The notes under the pieces: generated by a model
Told to the model about the DNA's origin: nothing
Database searches by the model: none
What the model saw: the letters and a program-made list of their open reading frames with translations, nothing else
Made by a program: the position numbers and the translations under genes
Shown: positions 6,711-9,122 of the stretch, one piece after another
Position numbering within the stretch: position 1 is the stretch's first letter
Layout: every line of letters starts with the position of its first letter
Assembly: GCA_028290685.1 (NCBI GenBank)
Contig: JAQGJI010000092.1
Span: 1-9,122, forward strand
Origin: Devosia sp.
GTDB lineage: Bacteria > Pseudomonadota > Alphaproteobacteria > Rhizobiales > Devosiaceae
DNA: 9,122 bases
Reading direction: 5' to 3'

Positions 6711-7388
6711 TATAATCTCAAGCTTTACCAGCCCAAGCGCCGCGTCAGCCCCGAAATGATCGCCAAGTACAAGCAGATACCGGCGGCTGTCGTGGGCGAT
6801 TGCATGAACCGCATCCAGGCCGCTCCTGCCTGCCTGCGCCCAATGCATGCCGGGGGTACCGTGCTGGCGGGTCCGGCCTATACCGTCAAGACCCGGCCAG
6901 GCGACAATCTCTTCGTGCACAAGGCAATCGACCTGGCGCAGCCCGGCGACATCATCGTGGTGGACGCCGGTGGCGCGCTCGACAATGCGCTGGTTGGCGA
7001 AATGATGCTGACCCATGCCGAAACCCGCGGGCTTGGTGGCGTGATCATTTATGGTGCGATCCGCGACGCCGGCCATGTCCGCAATCATACCTTCCCGGTT
7101 TATGCCGCTGGCGTTACGCTGCGCGGTCCTTTCCAGAGCGGTCCGGGGCACAACAACATCACCATTGCGCTCGGCAGCATGACGGTTGAACCCGGCGACC
7201 TGGTGCTGGGCGACGATGATGGTGTGATCTGCATCCCCTATGACGAGGTCGATAGCCTCTATGCGGACGCCGTGAAGCGCCTGCAGGGGGAGAATGCCCA
7301 GCGCGAGCGAGTGCGCAATGGCACGGTTGACCGGAAGTGGATCGATGATCGTTTGGCGGCTTCCCCCTACACCGTTGAAACTGAATAG
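6708..7388 (+). CDS. RraA-family protein (HMG/CHA aldolase-like)
   Basis: 226 residues from TTG, the usual size of RraA-like/4-hydroxy-4-methyl-2-oxoglutarate aldolase family proteins. These are metal-dependent lyases that cleave 4-hydroxy-2-oxo acids or decarboxylate oxaloacetate; E. coli RraA itself inhibits RNase E and lacks this activity. Visible motifs: IPAAVVGDCMNR near residue 24, GPAYTVKTRPGDNLFVHKAI, PGDIIVVDAGG, GEMMLTHAETRGLGGVIIYG, then GAIRD with R119 and D120, the arginine and metal-binding aspartate needed for aldolase activity. VYAAGVTLRGP and GDLVLGDDDGVICIP follow. Presence of the R-D pair and of G-E (97-98) argues for an enzyme rather than an RNase E regulator. It is first in a + operon divergent from the LysR gene; the next gene starts 12 nt after its stop. 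Substrate unknown; a C4-C6 oxo/hydroxy acid linked to the hyi product is an inference. Confidence 0.87.
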   Translation: MYNLKLYQPKRRVSPEMIAKYKQIPAAVVGDCMNRIQAAPACLRPMHAGGTVLAGPAYTVKTRPGDNLFVHKAIDLAQPGDIIVVDAGGALDNALVGEMMLTHAETRGLGGVIIYGAIRDAGHVRNHTFPVYAAGVTLRGPFQSGPGHNNITIALGSMTVEPGDLVLGDDDGVICIPYDEVDSLYADAVKRLQGENAQRERVRNGTVDRKWIDDRLAASPYTVETE

Positions 7389-7400
7389 CGGGAGTTCACG

Positions 7401-8075
7401 ATGCGCTTCATGGCTGCGCTGGTTATCCTCAAGGCGGTTGAAGAAGATCTGATAGATGCTCTGGACGGCCCCCGGCCGCAGATGATCTGGGACCCTACTG
7501 CAGCCCTCATGGCGCGCATCAGGGGCGGCGAGCGCGCCGATGGGATCTTCTGCATCGATGATTCAATCCAGGAACTGGTGGAGGCGGGATCGATCGATCC
7601 CGCCTCGGTTGTGCCTGTGGTGCAGGCCGAGTTCGGTATTGCCATCAGTCTCGACATGCCGGTTCCGCCGCTGAACAATGCCGATGATCTGGTGGCGCTG
7701 CTGCTTTCGGTGCCCACCATCTGCTATTCGCGCTCTGGCGCAAGCGGGATCTATTTCGAGACATTGATAGACCGCCTGGGCATAGGCGACCCGGTGCGCG
7801 CCAAGAGCCTTGTTATCCCTGCGGGACTGACGGCCGAACAGGTGCAGAAAGGGCGCTCTGTGCTGGCAATCCAGCAGATGAGTGAATTGCTGGCCGTGGA
7901 GGGAGTGCGCATCCTCGGACCCTTGCCGCCGGACTGCCAGCAGACGACGGATTTTTCCGCTGGCCTCTTCACCGATGCCGCCGAGCCGGAGGCCGCGCGC
8001 CAATTCATCGATGTGCTGACCAGTGCCGAGGCGAAGGCCGCTTATCTGGCTCGCGGCCTCAAGGTTCGTTTCTGA
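7401..8075 (+). CDS. ModA-like substrate-binding protein without signal peptide
   Basis: 224 residues, preceded by GGGAG at good spacing. The fold resembles the ModA/SBP_bac_11 type-2 periplasmic binding family: an opening strand-helix ALVILKAVEEDLIDAL, then DPTAALMARIRGGERADGIF (31-50) matching the family's 'fgpsgaL..rI..Ge.aDvfi', a central IAISLDMPVPPLNNADDLVA block, hinge YSRSGASGIYFETLIDRLGI (109-128), and a C-terminal AARQFIDVLTSAEAKAAYLARGL (199-220, in pieces) typical of 'A..fi.fl.s.eaq..~...G'. There is no signal peptide or lipobox: the protein begins directly with the first beta strand. It should therefore stay in the cytoplasm and is not an ordinary transporter subunit. No ModB or ModC gene is adjacent. 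It sits between the RraA-like and racemase genes (12 and 19 nt gaps), suggesting a role as sensor, carrier or enzyme on the pathway metabolite. Function unknown. Confidence 0.82.
   Translation: MRFMAALVILKAVEEDLIDALDGPRPQMIWDPTAALMARIRGGERADGIFCIDDSIQELVEAGSIDPASVVPVVQAEFGIAISLDMPVPPLNNADDLVALLLSVPTICYSRSGASGIYFETLIDRLGIGDPVRAKSLVIPAGLTAEQVQKGRSVLAIQQMSELLAVEGVRILGPLPPDCQQTTDFSAGLFTDAAEPEAARQFIDVLTSAEAKAAYLARGLKVRF
7581..7606. repeat. perfect 26-bp palindrome inside the ModA-like gene
   Basis: Half-site GAGGCGGGATCGA (7581-7593) is followed immediately by its exact reverse complement (7594-7606). It encodes EAGSIDPAS plus flanks in the ModA-like protein, in a variable loop. It contains overlapping ATCGAT/GATC steps. 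It may be chance, a protein-binding site or an mRNA hairpin; no T-run follows it. Confidence 0.7.
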
Positions 8076-8094
8076 TTTCGCCCCTAGGAGCAAC

Positions 8095-8751
8095 ATGTCC
8101 CCTCTTCGCATCGTGCTGCTGCACGCCACGCCTGTTGCCGTCGATCCGGTCAAGGCCGCCTTCGCCGAACTCTGGCCCGAGCCGGAACTGGTTAATCTGC
8201 TCGATGACAGTCTGAGCCCGGATCGGGCGAAATCGGAACAACTCACGCCCCAGATGATCGAGCGCTTCGTCAATTTCGGGCGCTACGCCTATTCGGGCGG
8301 GGCCGACGCCATTCTTGTCACGTGCTCGGCCTTTGGCCCGGCGATCGAGCAAATGGCTGCCGAACTGCCCATTCCAGTGCTCAAGCCGAACGAAGCGATG
8401 TTTCAGGCGGCGATTGCCCAGGGCGAGAACGTGGCGATGGTCGCGACCTTTCGCCCGGCGGTGGTGACAATGGAAGCCGAGTTCGCCGATTATGTCCGGC
8501 AAACCGGCTCGACCGCGCGCTTGACCACGATGGTCATCGAACCGGCGATGGCTGCGCTCAGGGCAGGGGATGCCGAGACGCACAATCGGCTCATTGCTGA
8601 ACAAGCAGATAAGCTGGCTGGCTTCGATACCGTGATGCTGGCTCATTTCTCAACCTCTCGGGCGCAGCAGACGCTTTCGCCGCTGCTTTCCGTGCCGGTT
8701 CTTTCAGCGCCTGGCGCAGCTGTAGAGCGCCTTCGCGAGCTGATCGGCTGA
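8095..8751 (+). CDS. Asp/Glu/hydantoin racemase-family protein
   Basis: 218 residues from the ATG at 8095, chosen because AGGAG lies 5 nt upstream and the strand IVLLHATPVAVDPV follows directly; the in-frame ATG at 8023 lies inside the preceding gene. The family comprises PLP-independent racemases, epimerases and maleate isomerase-like enzymes of two pseudo-symmetric halves, each normally giving one catalytic residue. The first half has VTCSAFGPAIE with C77 in the expected place. The second half shows VMLAHFSTSRA (180-190), where the second Cys is expected, with no Cys; C77 is the only cysteine in the protein. Other features are ALRAGDAETHNRLI and the conserved C-terminal end SVPVLSAPGAAVERL. 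Third gene of the operon, 19 nt after the ModA-like gene, with a strong terminator right after it. Substrate unknown; a mono-cysteine isomerase, lyase or decarboxylase-type activity should be considered beside racemisation. Confidence 0.85.
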   Translation: MSPLRIVLLHATPVAVDPVKAAFAELWPEPELVNLLDDSLSPDRAKSEQLTPQMIERFVNFGRYAYSGGADAILVTCSAFGPAIEQMAAELPIPVLKPNEAMFQAAIAQGENVAMVATFRPAVVTMEAEFADYVRQTGSTARLTTMVIEPAMAALRAGDAETHNRLIAEQADKLAGFDTVMLAHFSTSRAQQTLSPLLSVPVLSAPGAAVERLRELIG

Positions 8752-8854
8752 CAGGACGCCCGACATGACAAAAAAGGCCCCGGTCGCTGGACCGGGGCTT
8801 TTTTTTGGCGCTCAAGCAGGGGGCGGATTCACCCAGCTTCGGAATGGGCCCAGC
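8677..8854. repeat. tandem duplication, copy 1
   Basis: This unit holds the last 75 nt of the racemase gene, its terminator, and (8829-8854, - strand) a remnant of the end of the neighbouring permease gene (W-A-H-S-E-A-G-stop, against W-A-R-S-E-V-G-R-I-stop in the real gene). The same order recurs 178 nt further on. The racemase part here is functional; the permease part is debris. Confidence 0.8.
8771..8806 (+). terminator. intrinsic terminator of the RraA-like/ModA-like/racemase operon
   Basis: Arms GCCCCGGTC (8777-8785) and GACCGGGGC (8790-8798) with a GCTG loop, followed by eight T residues (8799-8806) and preceded by six A residues. It lies 25 nt after the racemase stop. The A-run makes it workable on the - strand too. 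Confidence 0.92.
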
Positions 8855-8929
8855 TCGCCGCTGCTTTCCGTACCGCTCCTTTCGGCGCCTGGCGCAGCGC
8901 TGGAGCGGCTGGCCGAGCTGATCGGCCGA
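8855..8929 (+). pseudogene. duplicated 3' fragment of the racemase gene
   Basis: It reads SPLLSVPLLSAPGAALERL then AELIG, against SPLLSVPVLSAPGAAVERL then RELIG in the intact gene. The TGA stop (8749-8751) has become CGA (8927-8929), so there is no selection on the end. It has no start and no ribosome binding site. It is a by-product of the tandem duplication, not a gene. Confidence 0.8.
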
Positions 8930-8947
8930 CAGGACGCTCAAGATAAC

Positions 8948-8980
8948 AAAAAGGCCCCGGTCCAGCGACCGGGGCCTTTT
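8948..8980. terminator. second copy of the terminator, between converging genes
   Basis: Arms GGCCCCGGTC (8953-8962) and GACCGGGGCC (8967-8976) with a CAGC loop. It is flanked by AAAAA on the left and TTTTATT on the right, so it should work on both strands. It lies about 20 nt after the permease stop and would terminate that gene; for the racemase operon it is a back-up. Confidence 0.88.
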
Positions 8981-9000
8981 ATTGACGGCGGCGCGGGGCG

Positions 9001-9122
9001 CTAGATGCGCCCAACTTCCGAACGGGCCCAGTCACCGATGACGCTGACCGCCAGGGCGCACAGGAATATGGCAAGGCCCGGAACAACCGCTATCCACCAG
9101 CCGGTCAGCAGATAGCTGCGCC
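9001..9122 (-). CDS. Dpp/Opp-type ABC transporter permease, C-terminal end only
   Basis: The last 39 codons are visible, reading in from the right edge and ending at TAG (9003-9001): SYLLTGWWIAVVPGLAIFL, then CALAVSVIGDWARSEVGRI. This is the final transmembrane helix and cytoplasmic end characteristic of the second permease (DppC/OppC-like) of peptide/nickel-type ABC importers, whose usual ending is 'WW...pG..i.l.vla.nllGd.lRd..dp'. The rest of the gene and probably the other transporter components lie outside the window on the - strand. It converges on the racemase operon. The imported solute cannot be inferred from this fragment; dipeptides, amino acid derivatives or other small molecules are all possible. 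Confidence 0.8.
   Translation of the reverse strand, partial: RSYLLTGWWIAVVPGLAIFLCALAVSVIGDWARSEVGRI

Larger units (their letters stand above)
8855..9032. repeat. tandem duplication, copy 2
   Basis: Offset 178 nt from copy 1 in both the racemase tail and the permease tail; a 1-nt difference at the terminator is compensated elsewhere. By eye, the 75-nt racemase tails differ at about 12 positions, so the event is not recent. The breakpoints share TCgCCGcTG (8677) and TCaCCGaTG (9032), a possible microhomology. The permease part here is the functional one. Confidence 0.8.

Noticed and set aside
6711..6716. Perfect TATAAT hexamer
   Set aside because: It falls inside the first codons of the RraA-like gene and has no -35 at proper distance; a promoter here would cut off the Shine-Dalgarno and start.
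8765..9004. A 79-codon + strand frame after the racemase gene
   Set aside because: It runs through both terminators and only picks up the duplicated racemase tail, whose stop was lost; not a gene.
1..9122. CRISPR arrays, tRNA or rRNA genes, insertion sequences, phage genes
   Set aside because: No spaced direct repeats, cloverleaf-like sequence, transposase or phage motifs were seen on either strand.

Overview
The window looks like an accessory region of a GC-rich alphaproteobacterium, probably Hyphomicrobiales; a Devosia-like organism is my impression from protein style and gene mix only. Two unrelated modules sit side by side, separated by a stretch holding gene debris and a strong terminator.

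Left module (1-4205, + strand) is the end of a surface-polysaccharide operon. It has the C-terminal part of a sulfotransferase-like protein, then (4-nt overlap) a 767-residue protein fusing a GT4-type glycosyltransferase to a WcbI-like domain, then a second GT4 glycosyltransferase. The 614 bases after it contain a decayed sulfotransferase gene on the - strand (4236 to about 4640, one frameshift and one internal stop) and a bidirectional terminator (4679-4720).

Right module (4820-9122) looks catabolic. On the - strand lie a hydroxypyruvate isomerase-like gene (hyi) and, upstream of it, a LysR-type regulator. Divergent from the regulator runs a tight + strand operon: RraA-family aldolase-like protein (TTG start), a ModA-like solute-binding protein without signal peptide, and an Asp/Glu racemase-family protein. 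A Dpp/Opp-type ABC permease enters from the right edge on the - strand, convergent with the racemase gene. The LysR/RraA intergenic region carries an ATA-N9-TAT (T-N11-A) dyad overlapping the regulator's likely -10 box; a second, longer dyad precedes hyi. A plausible but unproven reading is: uptake by the ABC transporter, stereochemical conversion by the racemase-like enzyme, aldol or decarboxylation chemistry by the RraA-like protein, and hydroxypyruvate isomerisation, with the cytoplasmic binding protein as sensor or carrier.

Most unusual structures: a diverged 178-bp tandem duplication of the converging racemase and permease gene ends with their shared terminator (8677-9032); a perfect 26-bp palindrome inside the ModA-like gene; a perfect 9+9 dyad in front of hyi; and the GT4-WcbI fusion.
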